Source: Ascochyta rabiei
Lineage: Eukaryota > Ascomycota > Dothideomycetes > Pleosporales > Didymellaceae
Assembly: GCF_004011695.2 (NCBI RefSeq)
Contig: NC_082416.1
Coordinates: 1,488,001 to 1,552,000 of the forward strand
Direction: 5' to 3'
DNA: 64,000 nt
The translations under genes were made by a program, and so were the position numbers. The notes beneath the pieces were generated by a model that did no database searches, had not been told where the DNA came from, and saw only the letters and a list, made by a program, of their open reading frames with translations. How positions within the stretch are numbered: the first letter of the stretch is position 1; the number at the start of each line of letters is the position of its first letter. Positions 45,810 to 58,699 of the stretch are shown piece by piece.

Positions 45810-48572
45810 ATGGATTCACCCGTCTCCAGAGATGACTATCCGTCACGAGGACCCGCCGTAAGGGCGACCTCGGCTGCCACGCTCGTGCTCTGTTCAGTCT
45901 TCGTCATTCTCCGACTCATGTCACGCTTCTTCGTGGTGAAGAAGCCGGGGTGGGACGACTACACCATGATCGCGGCATGGCTGTTGGCATTTGGCGCCTC
46001 CTTCTCCATCATCTTCGGCACCACCAAAGGACTCGGACGACACCAAGACCACATCCCTGATCCATGGCTAGAACCGATGCAGCAGTCTGCCTATGCTTTT
46101 TCCGTGCTCTACAATCCAGCCCTGATGGCAGCCAAGACCTCAATCCTAATCTTCTATCTTTCTCTCTCGAAGACGCAGAAGATATTTCGATGGGCCACCA
46201 TCTCGACTCTTGTCGTCGTCAACGTCGGTGGATTGGCTCTGACTATCCTCAACATAGTTCAGTGCCGACCCGTCAGCGCAGCTTGGATGTCCCCAATTCC
46301 TGCTACGGCGCACTGCACCAACATTGTCACCATCTATCTCTCCTCTGCGCCGCTCAACATCATTACCGACCTAGCTATCCTCTTTCTTCCTATGCCCATC
46401 CTCACAAGCATGCGGCTACCGACGAAGCAGAAGATGATCCTCGTCATCACCTTTGGATTTGGTGTTTTTGTGGCTGTCGTTGACGTCATCCGCATTGCCT
46501 ACCTCCAGGACGCTCAGAGAGCGGCTCTTGTCGCCGCGCAAGCCGACCGCGCCGAGAGTGGTACGAACCAGAGGAACTCGAGCGACTTCTCGTGGTTTGC
46601 CTCGCTCTCTTTCATGTGGAGCACGGTAGAGATCAACCTGGGTATCATGTGTGGCTGCGTTCCTGCGATGAAGCCGCTGGTTCGGCGGTTCCTTCCCAGC
46701 TGGATCCTCGACCACACCACATCGCGTGGCAACTATGGCACACACGCAAGCGATGAAGCGAAAATCCATCCAGACATTGTTGCGAGTTCGCGCCGCCGAT
46801 CCGACCAAGAAACTCCGCCCGACTCCCCCTTGAGCAAGCCCCCGATTGCGCAACCAGCCTTGCGAGGTAACGATGAGCCGCTCGGCATGATGGACTTCCT
46901 TACGACACCCGGTATAGACAACTTCCCACAAATGAACAGGAGCTCTACTGCCGTCACCATGACGCCGACGACGCGCAGCACGAGGCGTGGTTCGATGACA
47001 TTCTTCGACTTTGTCAACACTGGACAGAAGAAGAACATCACTCTGCGGAGCAATCGCGAATCGATATATCCCGTGTTGATGGTCACCATCCTCTTCTTCG
47101 TCTGGGGTTTCGCCTACGGCTTGTTGGACGTACTTAACTCCCGGTTCCAGGAGGTTGCCAAGATGAGCGATTGGCAAACGGTCGGTCAACACAGCGCCTA
47201 CTATGTTGGCTATCTTTTGGGTCCACTGACATTTGGACGGATCGTCTTTCAAGTCTGGGGCTTCAAGGTCTGCTACATGGTTGGGCTTGTTGTGTACGCC
47301 TGTGGAACTCTCGTCTTCTGGCCATCGGCTGTCCTGACCAGTCTTCCGGCATTCTTGGTGTCGAACTTCATCGTCGGCGCCGGTCTATCGACTCTGGAGC
47401 TTGCTGCGAATCCTTTCATTGCTCTCTGCGGCCCACCCGAGTACGCCGAGGTACGTTTGAACCTCTCGCAAGGTGTGCAAGCCGTCGGCACCATCGTTTC
47501 GCCGCTTCTTGCCAAAAAGGTCCTCTTCGCCGCCAGTGCCTCTAGCTTGATTGACGTGCAGTGGACGTACTTGGGCATCTCGTTTTTCAGCATCGCCCTG
47601 GCTGTGATTTACTTCTACGTGCCACTTCCCGAAGCCACCAACGAGGAACTTGAGAACGCTAGCAGGCGACTGCTTGTCCCAAGAGACACCACCATTAAGA
47701 TTGGCCCGTGGCCTGTCAGAGTCGTTTGGATAAGCCTCGGATTCGCTGCTTTTTCTCAGTTCTGCTATGTTGGGGGTCAGGAGTCGACGTCAACGTCGTA
47801 CGCCGAGTATCTTGCACTGGTCAAGCCTTCGGTCGACCCTGTTTCCCACCAAGCCATCGGCCATGCAGCGTTTGCCGTCTCGCGATTCCTGGCGGCTTTC
47901 ATCGAAATCTGGGTGAAGCCACGTTTCAGCCTTCTGTTCTTCTACCTTGGCGCCATCGCGTTCTGTGCGGCAGCCATGAACACTACAGGCTCCTCCGGCG
48001 CCGCCATGCTTGTCATAGTCATGTTTTTTGAAGGCCCTTTGTTTCCGCAGATTTTCGCCCAGGGTATCCGTGGGATGGGCAAGCACACCAAAGATGCTTC
48101 AGTGGTCTTGACAGCAGCGATTGGCGGCGGCGCAGTCTTTCCTCCGATGATGTTTGCTGCCCTGAAGATTCACAACGCACGGTATGCCTTCTGCGTCATC
48201 ACCGCTGTGTACGCTGCCGGCGCACTCTACCCGATCTGGCTCAGCGCCCTGCCCATCACAAGACAAATGTCAGATCCTCGCCGAGACGAGCAAACGAGGC
48301 GTGAGTCCGAGGCTGAGAAAAAGCGAAGAGAGTCCATGGGCCAGATCAAACCCAGGACCTGGAGCAGGTTGAAGAACAGGTTGAGCTTTGGCAACCGCGA
48401 AAAGGATGAGCTGCCTTCTGTTGAGCATAGAGAGCGACGCAGCTGGCCAGAAGGGCTTGCGCCGATTCCAGGATGTCTCGGCATCACACCAGAGCGAAGA
48501 CTCTCGCAGGCTTTGTCAGGAGGGAGCTCGAGCAGCAGCTCCAACAGCGACTCATCAGTTGAACGTGTTTGA
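45810..48572 (+). CDS. Fusion of fungal rhodopsin-like 7TM domain with FucP-type MFS transporter
   Basis: One uninterrupted ORF of 920 residues, no introns needed. Residues about 15-300 form a seven-helix fungal rhodopsin-like domain as in PTH11-type integral membrane proteins: RLMSRFFVVKKPGWDDYTMI after TM1, the YNPALMAAKTSILIFYL helix, the QCRPVSAAW and AHC cysteines, APLNIITDLAILFLPMPIL, and FMWSTVEINLGIMCGC. A Ser/Thr/Arg-rich linker of about 110 residues follows. Residues about 415-840 form a twelve-helix MFS domain of the L-fucose-permease type (TILFFVWGFAYGLLDVLNSRFQ, STLELAANPFIALCGPPEYAEVRLNLSQG, FFEGPLFPQIFAQGI, IGGGAVFPPMMF). A basic Ser-rich cytosolic tail ends it. Each half is familiar alone; the joined form suggests a receptor-transporter. 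Alternative: two genes fused by an annotation artefact, but no stop separates them. Confidence 0.85.
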   Translation: MDSPVSRDDYPSRGPAVRATSAATLVLCSVFVILRLMSRFFVVKKPGWDDYTMIAAWLLAFGASFSIIFGTTKGLGRHQDHIPDPWLEPMQQSAYAFSVLYNPALMAAKTSILIFYLSLSKTQKIFRWATISTLVVVNVGGLALTILNIVQCRPVSAAWMSPIPATAHCTNIVTIYLSSAPLNIITDLAILFLPMPILTSMRLPTKQKMILVITFGFGVFVAVVDVIRIAYLQDAQRAALVAAQADRAESGTNQRNSSDFSWFASLSFMWSTVEINLGIMCGCVPAMKPLVRRFLPSWILDHTTSRGNYGTHASDEAKIHPDIVASSRRRSDQETPPDSPLSKPPIAQPALRGNDEPLGMMDFLTTPGIDNFPQMNRSSTAVTMTPTTRSTRRGSMTFFDFVNTGQKKNITLRSNRESIYPVLMVTILFFVWGFAYGLLDVLNSRFQEVAKMSDWQTVGQHSAYYVGYLLGPLTFGRIVFQVWGFKVCYMVGLVVYACGTLVFWPSAVLTSLPAFLVSNFIVGAGLSTLELAANPFIALCGPPEYAEVRLNLSQGVQAVGTIVSPLLAKKVLFAASASSLIDVQWTYLGISFFSIALAVIYFYVPLPEATNEELENASRRLLVPRDTTIKIGPWPVRVVWISLGFAAFSQFCYVGGQESTSTSYAEYLALVKPSVDPVSHQAIGHAAFAVSRFLAAFIEIWVKPRFSLLFFYLGAIAFCAAAMNTTGSSGAAMLVIVMFFEGPLFPQIFAQGIRGMGKHTKDASVVLTAAIGGGAVFPPMMFAALKIHNARYAFCVITAVYAAGALYPIWLSALPITRQMSDPRRDEQTRRESEAEKKRRESMGQIKPRTWSRLKNRLSFGNREKDELPSVEHRERRSWPEGLAPIPGCLGITPERRLSQALSGGSSSSSSNSDSSVERV

Positions 48573-49273
48573 TTTGTGGTCATGTATGCATTGCGTTACG
48601 GCGTTACGGGAGATACCATGGGCGGCTATTTGCTGGGATCTGAGTTTCATTGTATACCCAAGCTCTGAGCGATCTTGTGCACCAGCTAGTGTGACTGCCT
48701 TGCCATGACAGCAATCTACCATGATTCTTGTCGACATCCCCTCCACCCTGCTGCAGATAAGCTCCACCACCACTGTTCCAGAGTGAAGGGAGGAGATCGT
48801 GTGCAGACGCTAAGCAGGTAGGCTATGTGCTCCAGTAGTCCTGTGTAGACGGGCCGTTCACGTGCAACCGAGTGGCAGCCAATCACGCCGGTTTGCGGCA
48901 CCTGACTGGAGCTTCGGCTGTCAGCGCGAGGTGGTCGGCAAGGCTGCAGTTGAGCTGGCGTGGATTGACAATCTGCAGCCGAACTGGTATGGATTGACTG
49001 ATCTGCAGCCGAGCTGGTGTGGATTGATTACTCTCTCCGAGCCTCAAGACTAGTCTTAGTGTCCTGTTCAGGCTTCGGCTTCGTGTTGCCGTACCTCGGC
49101 ATCTCCACCCCCGCGATTTCCAGATGCTGGGGAAGACGTCGCGTCTCGGCTTTAAGACGCCAGACGTCGTCGCTTTGGAGTGCTGACGCTGCTCTCGCTG
49201 GTATTTACCACGTCTTTGTTGCTCCTTTGCAATACACTCACTGCGTTCTTTCCAGCTCTCTCTCACCGCTACC
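48573..49273. other. Intergenic region with short direct repeats
   Basis: No gene. Three imperfect roughly 30-bp units containing GATCTGCAGCCGA and GGTGTGGATTGA lie at about 48955-49030. It is the upstream region of the thiolase. Confidence 0.5.
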
Positions 49274-50748
49274 ATGGTCGGCCAGAAGCAACCCGTCTAC
49301 GTGCTCGGCGTGGGCATGACCAAGGTAGAAGCGAACAGAGCGCGCGGTGGACAGTGGCTGATAGTGTGCAGTTCATCAAGCCCCGCGGCAAGGTCGACTA
49401 CCCCGAGCTCGGCTTCGAAGCCGGTGTCAAGGCGATGCTGGACGCGCACATCAACTACGACGATGTCGATCAGGGCGTGGCGTGCTACTGCTACGGCGAC
49501 TCGACGTGCGGGCAGCGCGTCTTCTATCAGTTCGGCATGACTGGCATTCCCGTGTACAACGTCAACAACAACTGCTCCACGGGATCCACCGGCCTGTACA
49601 TGGGCAGGAACATGATTGCTCACGGCGCTGCAGACTGCGTGTTGGTGGTTGGGTTTGAGAAGATGTTTCCTGGCTCGCTGCAGAGTTTCTTTCAGGACCG
49701 CTCGAATCCTACTGCGACGACCAACTTGATCATGAAGGAGACCAGGGGTGTGACCAAGGCGCCTGGTGCTGCCCAGCTGTTTGGCAACGCAGGACGCGAG
49801 CACATGGAGAAGTGAGTACTCATCCATCAACACCGCAAGCACGGCAGAACACCAACAACGCCCAGATACGGCTCCGAGCTGGCCGACTTTGCAGAAATCG
49901 CGCGCATCAACCACGCACACTCCAAGAACAACCCGTACTCGCAGTTCCAAGACGAATACACGCTGGACCAAGTCGTAAACTCACCCATGATCCACTCGCC
50001 GCTGACCAAGCTGCAATGCTGCCCGACCTCGGACGGCGCCGCCGCGACGGTGCTCTGCTCACAGGCGTTCCTCGACGCGCGCCCAGAGCTCAAAGACCAG
50101 GCGATTCTGATCGCCGGCCAGCGCCTCGCAACCGACACGCCGCAGCTCTTCAACCGCTCGGCCATCGAGCTAATCGGGTACGGGATGAGCGAGCTCGCGG
50201 CCCGCGAAGCGCTCGCCGAAGCCGGCACCAGCGCGTCCGAGGTCAGCGTGTGCGAGCTGCACGACTGCTTCTCCGCGAACGAAATGGTGAGCATCGAAGC
50301 GCTGGGGCTGGCCGGGCGCGGCAAAGCGCACGAGCTGGTTCGCGCGGGCGGCATCACGTACGGTGGGCGCGTCGTCATCAACCCCTCGGGCGGGCTCATC
50401 TCAAAGGGTCACCCGCTCGGCGCAACGGGACTCGCGCAGTGCGCAGAGCTGGTCTGGCATCTGCGCGGCTGGGCCAACAACCGCAGCGTCCCCGACACGC
50501 GCGTGGCGCTGCAGCACAACCTCGGCCTTGGCGGCGCCGTGGTGTGCACCGTGTACAAGCGCGGTGATGGCAAGGCGGCCCAAGACCACACGGACGAGCA
50601 GGTCGCAGAGCAGACGGGGCTTGGGTACAACCCTGCGACGCAGGCCAAGGGATTTACGAGCGCGCAGGTGGATTCGGTGCGCAGTCGCAAGGCGAGGAGT
50701 GCGTGGGCGCTGCAGGATACGGAGAAGAAGGTGGAGGCGAGGTTTTAG
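49274..50748 (+). CDS. SCP2-type (SCPx) 3-ketoacyl-CoA thiolase
   Basis: Predicted 457 residues from exons 49274-49324, 49372-49811 and 49866-50748. Thiolase-fold enzyme of the sterol-carrier-protein-x group, acting on branched or long acyl-CoAs in beta-oxidation. Key elements: N-terminal VYVLGVGMTK, the nucleophilic cysteine in NVNNNCSTGSTGL, the second half's CELHDCFSANEM, and the NPSGGLISKGHPLGATGLAQ loop with catalytic His. A second catalytic Cys loop is replaced by the HNLGLGGAVVCTVY C-terminal block typical of SCPx. There is no fused SCP2 lipid-transfer domain. The C-terminus ends KVEARF without a clear SKL-type PTS1, so peroxisomal import would need another signal. Confidence 0.92.
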
Positions 50749-50973
50749 CAAGGGATAGGGAATAGGTCTCAGGCAGTGAGTGCTTACGACGTCCACACCG
50801 GGAAGAGGGTAGAGGCTGAGGTTATTTCCAAATCAATGTCTTGATGAGTCTAAGGTCTAGCACCAAGTCCATGTATTCTGTATTTGCCTTGACCATGCCA
50901 GGCCATGTCATGGCCAGCCAGCCAGCCAGCCCGCTAGCAAGCAAGCAAGCAAACAATCACCCCAACAAGCCCC
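50749..50973. other. Short convergent intergenic region
   Basis: Under 250 bp between the stop codons of the thiolase and the PP1 regulator. It contains short GCCA and GCAA runs near 50920-50955. Confidence 0.5.
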
Positions 50974-51500
50974 TCACTTCTTCGTCTTGGGAATCTTCTC
51001 ATACGCATTCGGACTCGGCGCACGCTTCGGCTTCCTCCCCTTCTTATGGCTCCCCTCCCCCACCGGACGATCATGATCATGATGATGCTCATGCCCACAT
51101 CCCTCTCCGTGGTCGTGGGCAGGCGGTAGCTTCTTCCGACTAGGACGGGCGGTGCTGTTATCGACCTCACCATCTGAATCACCATCGTCAGACGACTCGG
51201 AGCTGTCAGACGACTCATCGCTCGACTCGCCGGCTTCGCGGGGGGCGTGGTAGATGCAGCACACTGGAGTCGTCAGCAGGGTCGCAGGGTGGGAAGCGGA
51301 GGTGGGAAGGTACCTTTGCTGCTCTTCTTCCCCATGCCCTCGTTGTCCACGACGTCGGCGGCCCACTGGATGTGTCTGCGCTCGTCGGGCGCGGCGCGCA
51401 GGCGCAGGAGGCCGGACGAGGCGGGGGTGCGCGTGGCTTCGATCGTGTGGCTGCCGGTGGGGCGCGAGGGCGCTGCGGTGCGGGGGGGTTCGTCTGGCAT
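50974..51500 (-). CDS. YPI1: YPI1/inhibitor-3 type regulator of protein phosphatase 1
   Basis: Predicted 158 residues from exons 51314-51500 and 50974-51263. Small, largely disordered regulator of PP1. The family block is clear and crosses the intron: [22 protein letters not shown] joined to [10 protein letters not shown]. It contains the RVxF-like PP1-docking segment (HIQW) and the two-cysteine CCIYH element of the inhibitor-3 (PPP1R11) family. A Ser/Asp/Glu acidic patch and a His-rich stretch ([15 protein letters not shown]) follow, then a basic tail ending PKTKK, which may act as nuclear signal. The predicted size matches fungal YPI1 orthologues. Confidence 0.93.
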
Positions 51501-51660
51501 TTTGGGGGTGGTTGCGCGCTGGTGAGGAGCCAGTCGTCGGCAGGTGTAGGTGGAGTGGACCCTGCTTTGCTTGACTGCGGGGGGTCGATGGTGAGGCAAA
51601 GTGAACGAGACACGTGCGGTGTGTTGTGGTGGAGGTTTGTGGATTAGTGGGCGTGAATTA

Positions 51661-51800
51661 GAGTAGAGTGGAGTGGAGTGGAGTGGAGTGGAGTGTTGTA
51701 TTATGTTGTGTTGTTTTGTGTTATGTTGTGTTGTGTTGTATCGTGTTGTGTTATATCGTGTCGTATCGTGTCGTATCGTGTTGTGTGGTATTGTGTGGTG
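51661..51800. repeat. Adjacent pentanucleotide arrays
   Basis: Six to seven GAGTG units, then an imperfect run of TTGTG/TATCG/TCGTG pentamers. It lies upstream of the YPI1-type gene on the minus strand. Confidence 0.85.
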
Positions 51801-53217
51801 CACGTCTGTGTTGGAGTGATTTGTCTGGAGAGCGCGGCTAACCACGTGCGTCACTGCGGCTTCCGCGTTCGGTGAGCACAACACCATGACTCCATCACAA
51901 CAGACTTGGGCGCCAAGACATCAGACCGAATATACACATGCGCGACATGGGAAGCTCTGGGTGTCGGAGCTTTGCTTGTACTGCCAGACACAGCTGGTTC
52001 TCGATAGGGGAGGTGCGTTTGGCTTCTTGTCAGGTGACACACGAGCTGAGTTCGGTGTGGTACATGCATGGCTGAAGAGAGGCACGAGCACGGGGGAGTT
52101 TTCGACGAGTTGCTGCTGGTGTCACAACCGAATACTCGAACACAAAGCTTGATCTCTCGGGAGCTGCATGGCATGGATGAAGAAGCGTCTTGTGCACAAT
52201 GGCATAAGAAAGGCGGCAATTTGCGGGTTTGATGAAGGGGGAGCCCTTGTCGATCGGCGGGCGCTCAACGAGATTGGCTCTTCCTTGGTGTGTTGCCAGC
52301 GTTGGTGCTGGCGGCGCGCAGGGCCTTGGGCAAGGCTAGCCTGCCGTGCCCCCAACAGCGGCCGATGACGAATCGACAAGGACGGGGGCGTGCCACCGAG
52401 CGGCGTGGAGAAGTCGTATCGCCGTCTGCTTGCCCTCGGTTATCGCGTCATGTTCAGGAAGGAGAAGCGCAGCACCGACTGCAGCACAAGCACAAGCGTG
52501 TGGGAAGCCAATCTAAAAGAACCCAAGGTCCCGCTGTGGCATGTGCAGACCGCAGCAGGCTCGGGGCTACTGGATGCAGACGGCCGGCCCGCGGTGGAAG
52601 TGCATGACTGGGCGTGAGGCTGTGGCCGTGTGGGCATGGGAAATGAAGCCACGCAGGTCGGGGGATCTGGACTGAGGGCCGCCCACTTTGCTGGAATAGG
52701 GGAGAAATGCACTTAACCCAACGGGGGGCGCCCAGGAGGACAGCGTCGCCGGGCAACGTGAAGAATCTGCTCGGAGAATCTGCTCGGCGCAACTTCAGTC
52801 GGAGGGAAGGGCAACGGCAGCTGGAGCGCGCGGGTGTCCGTGGTTGTCGCCCGTCGCCCGTCGCCAGCGGCCACACGCGCCTCAGGGGCAGAGAAAGGCC
52901 AAGCAGGACGCTTCAGGGCGCTGTTGAGTGGTCGACACCGCTGGACAGCCACCCCTGCGGCTCATCCAGTGCTGGCGAGGGCGCGGCCAATCAGAGCCGA
53001 GTGCCGTTTCGAAGGGGGCCCCACCGGGCTGCGCTAGTCTGCGCTGGGCTGCGCTAGGATGGTTCCTGCGTTAGCGCGCCCTAAGCGCACGGCATCTGGG
53101 CTGATTCCAAACAACGATAGCAGCCAGGCGGTGATTCAGGAGGTTCGGCTCGGGAGGAAGTGACGCACAGGCGGTGTAGAGGACATGAGCCTATGAGGAG
53201 GTATTGTCCGGCTGGGA

Positions 53218-53345
53218 AGTCGTGGAGGCGTGGAGGCGTGGAGGCGCGGAGTCGTGAAGTCGTGAAGCCGTGAAGCCGTGAAGCCGTGAAGCCGTGAAGC
53301 CGTGAAGCCGTGAAGCCGTGACGCCGTGAAGCCGTAAAGCCGTGA
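53218..53345. repeat. 8-bp array (GTGGAGGC to GTGAAGCC), about 16 units
   Basis: Starts as GTGGAGGC units and shifts to GTGAAGCC units, keeping the 8-bp period across 128 bp, with a few single-base variants at the right end. Confidence 0.92.
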
Positions 53346-53775
53346 GGCAGTGGTGGACCAGAACAAGGCGATTGTGCGCACATGGACATGATGCAACAGC
53401 TATGTATTCCAAGAATGCAGCGAGCGGACCAAACACAGTGGCTGACGCTACGCTGCGGTTCACTACCACATCGCTAGGGACTGTGTACACTACGCCCGCG
53501 CTTGACCCGTGCAACGGCCCACTTGCGCCAATAGGAGGCGCCTATCATCCAGAGCGACCGGACTGCAGCTCCTCGTGCACAGCGCGCCGCCTCATCTACT
53601 GCTGCCGCCCGGCCTCTCCTCATCCTCCACCTCACTTTGTGGGCGCCGCTCGTTCTCCTCCTCCTCCAGCGACCACCAGCTCGCAGTCCGTATCTTACCC
53701 CAGTCATTCTTTTTTGGGCCTGGAGACGCGAGACACCGACTCACTGCACTGCACATCCGCATCCACCTACACACC

Positions 53776-53804
53776 TACACACATACATACACACACATAC
53801 ACAC

Positions 53805-53845
<41 letters not shown>

Positions 53846-53862
53846 TACACACAACATACATA
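53776..53862. repeat. ACACAT/ACAC microsatellite
   Basis: Imperfect hexamer and dinucleotide CA-rich run. ORFs encoding His/Thr/Tyr repeats across it are artefacts. Confidence 0.9.
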
Positions 53863-54087
53863 CATTAATCTATACACCCATCGATCCATACATACATCAA
53901 TCCATACATACACTCACCTGGCCTGGGACGACCACTTCACGACCTCACGCTGTCCACACTCGACCACCTGCAATCTCGTACAACTAGCGCACTCGACGAC
54001 TATCCGCAACACCCCTAGGCTCGCGTCGGCCTCGCATATATTGCCAGCAGCCCCGGACTGGCCGACGAGGAGAAGCATTGTGAAACC

Positions 54088-56292
54088 ATGCAGCACCGCC
54101 AGATGCACCAATTTGCGGGGAGCGCCGCCCATGCCGCCCACGCCGCCCACGCCGCCCACGCCGCCCACGACGCCCACATTGTCAACACCAACACCAACAC
54201 CAACACCGACACCGACTATGCCAGCCGCACCCTCATGGACCAGGCCACACGCGTCCTCATGGCCCGCGCCACCTCGACATGCACCAACGACAGCGACCCG
54301 GGCTGCACCAAGCCCACGCAGGTGCCCATCCTCGTCATCGTCCTGGCGACTGTGTAGGTTGTCTGAGCCGGCTGCCCCGTCTGCGCTAACCGCATCCACA
54401 GCGTCCCCGTCGTCGGCATCTTCATCGTCCTGTTCTTCCTGCACCGCCGCAACCAGAGGAAGCTGGCCGAGGAGGACAAGGACAAGTACCGCTCCATGGA
54501 CTTTGGCCTCGAGCACGAGCGCGCGCCCGGCGGCCGCGTGGGCGTGCGCAAGGGGCCCGAGATGAGCGTCACCGACGTCGACAAGGAGATGAAGGGCACC
54601 CACGACCGCGGCATCTCGCTCGAGCACGGCAGCCCGTACATCCTGCCCGTCGGCCTGCACGGCTCGCGTGAGTCGTTCCACTCGCTCTCGCGCTCCACCC
54701 ACGACCCGCACGACCCCTACCGTCCCGTGACCTTCATGACGGACAGCGCGAGCATCCGCAGCCCCAGCCACGCCTACGGAAAGGACAACGCCTCCCTGTA
54801 CACCTCCTCGAGCGCAGGCACAAAGGGGAGAAACGGCGACGGCCTCGGCCTGCTGCAGAACGCCCAGCGCATGTCCACCTCGCACCCCATCCGCTCCGAG
54901 TCCCTCTCCCCCGACGGCACCCGCTCGCCCATGCGCTTCCCCGACCCAGCCGCCCCGCCCCTCAGCCCACTGAACCCGCGCACCGCCGACCAGCCCCAGC
55001 TGCCTGCACCGTCGCCCGCCGGCTCCGAGATCAAGCTGCAGTACGCCGCCTTCAAGCCCACCACCGACGTGCCCAGGATCATGATCCCGGACGCCGACGG
55101 CAAGAGCAAGTCGGTCAACAAGTCGGTCAACAAGTCGCCCGTCGAGAAGGCGGCTGCCTTCTCCCCTCGCATCCAGTCCCAGCAGGCCCTCGTCTCCCAC
55201 GGCCCCTCCAACAGCATCCTCAGCACCTCCAGCTACGGCGACGCCTTCCAGATCACCCCGCCCTCGCCCCGCCACACACAGCCCACCATCCACGAGCTCC
55301 CCACCCCCGTCGCGCCTACCCCTCTCCGCCCCCAGCCCGCCCCTGCCGGCCTGAATGTCGACAACGTTGGCCAGAGCACCAACCGCCTGTCCATGAGCCT
55401 GCGTCCCATGCCCCCCATGCACGACGACCCCGAGGAGAACCCCGAGGACCGCGCCAACCGCATCCGCTCTTTCTACAAGGAGTACTTTGACGACTCCAAG
55501 CCCGAGCCCGTCGGCGGACACCAGTACACCGACTACCACGAGGACTACAGCTCCGAGTACCTCGACGGCGCCGTCTTCGACCCGCAAGCCCGCGGCTTCG
55601 TCGTCGCCCAGCCCAACGCCCCCTTTGCCGAGCCCATTACCCGCCGCGCCATGACACCGCCGCCGCGCGCTCCCCCGCGCTTCCGCAGCAACACGGGCGG
55701 CAGCCGCGCCCCGCACATGTCCAACGGCTCCCTGGCGTCGCCGCAGCACCCTCCTCGCAACATGTCGTCGATGAGCGGACGCCTGCCTGCTCCTGCGCCC
55801 AGGAAGCCCCTGCCACCGCCGTCTGCTCTCTCCTCCCTGCCCACGCCCGGAAAGCTCACGGAGAACTCCATGGTCTTCGATGCCGCCGACTTCGCCCCGC
55901 CCATCTCCTACCGCGACAGGCAAAACGGCATGCGTCCAGACAGCCCGCTCGGTGCCCCCAGGCCCTTCAGCCCTGCTGTCCGCCCGCACACGCCGCTTGC
56001 CAGCTCCTACGACGACCTGGCCGTCATGCCCAGCCCCCATCTTCTTCGCAAGTCCGGCACCTTCACAGCGCTTGACTTTGCCCCGCCGCCCAAGTTCCGT
56101 GAGCCCGGCTCCTCCCGCGCCTCCGACGCCGGCTCGATTCGCTCCAACCGCTCGGGCATCTCCAACAACGCACAATACGCCATCCGCAGCGGTGCCAACC
56201 GTGTCAGCAGAATCCCCAAGGGAGTCGTCACCACAAGAGACGGCCTCCTGGATCAGCTGAGGCCGCAGATGAGCCTGGTGACCAAGGCCTAG
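54088..56292 (+). CDS. SKG6-like single-pass membrane protein with long disordered tail
   Basis: Predicted 718 residues from exons 54088-54353 and 54402-56292. The N-terminal 65 residues are low complexity (HAA and NT repeats from 9-bp and 6-bp DNA repeats), then a short Cys pair (STCTNDSDPGC). The single TM helix is split by the intron (VPILVIVLATV joined to VPVVGIFIVLFFL). It is followed by HRRNQRKLAEEDKDKYRSMDFGL, the juxtamembrane pattern of the fungal SKG6 TM family. The rest is a 600-residue cytoplasmic tail rich in Ser, Pro and Arg, with many SP sites and proline-rich stretches, fitting scaffold or polarity proteins regulated by CDKs. The true start may be a later ATG, since the first 60 residues look like translated repeat and there is no clear signal peptide. 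Confidence 0.78.

Positions 56293-58699
<2,407 letters not shown>

Larger units (their letters stand above)
51501..54087. other. Gene-free 2.6 kb region with several simple repeats
   Basis: No convincing gene on either strand. It holds GAGTG and TTGTG/TCGTG pentamers (51661-51800), an 8-bp array (53218-53345) and an ACACAT array (53776-53862). The last lies about 230 bp before the SKG6-like start and may be in its 5' UTR. Confidence 0.5.

Noticed and set aside
53342..54565. 407-codon plus ORF upstream of the SKG6-like gene
   Set aside because: Runs through the ACACAT microsatellite (His/Thr repeats) and then in the wrong frame through the real gene.
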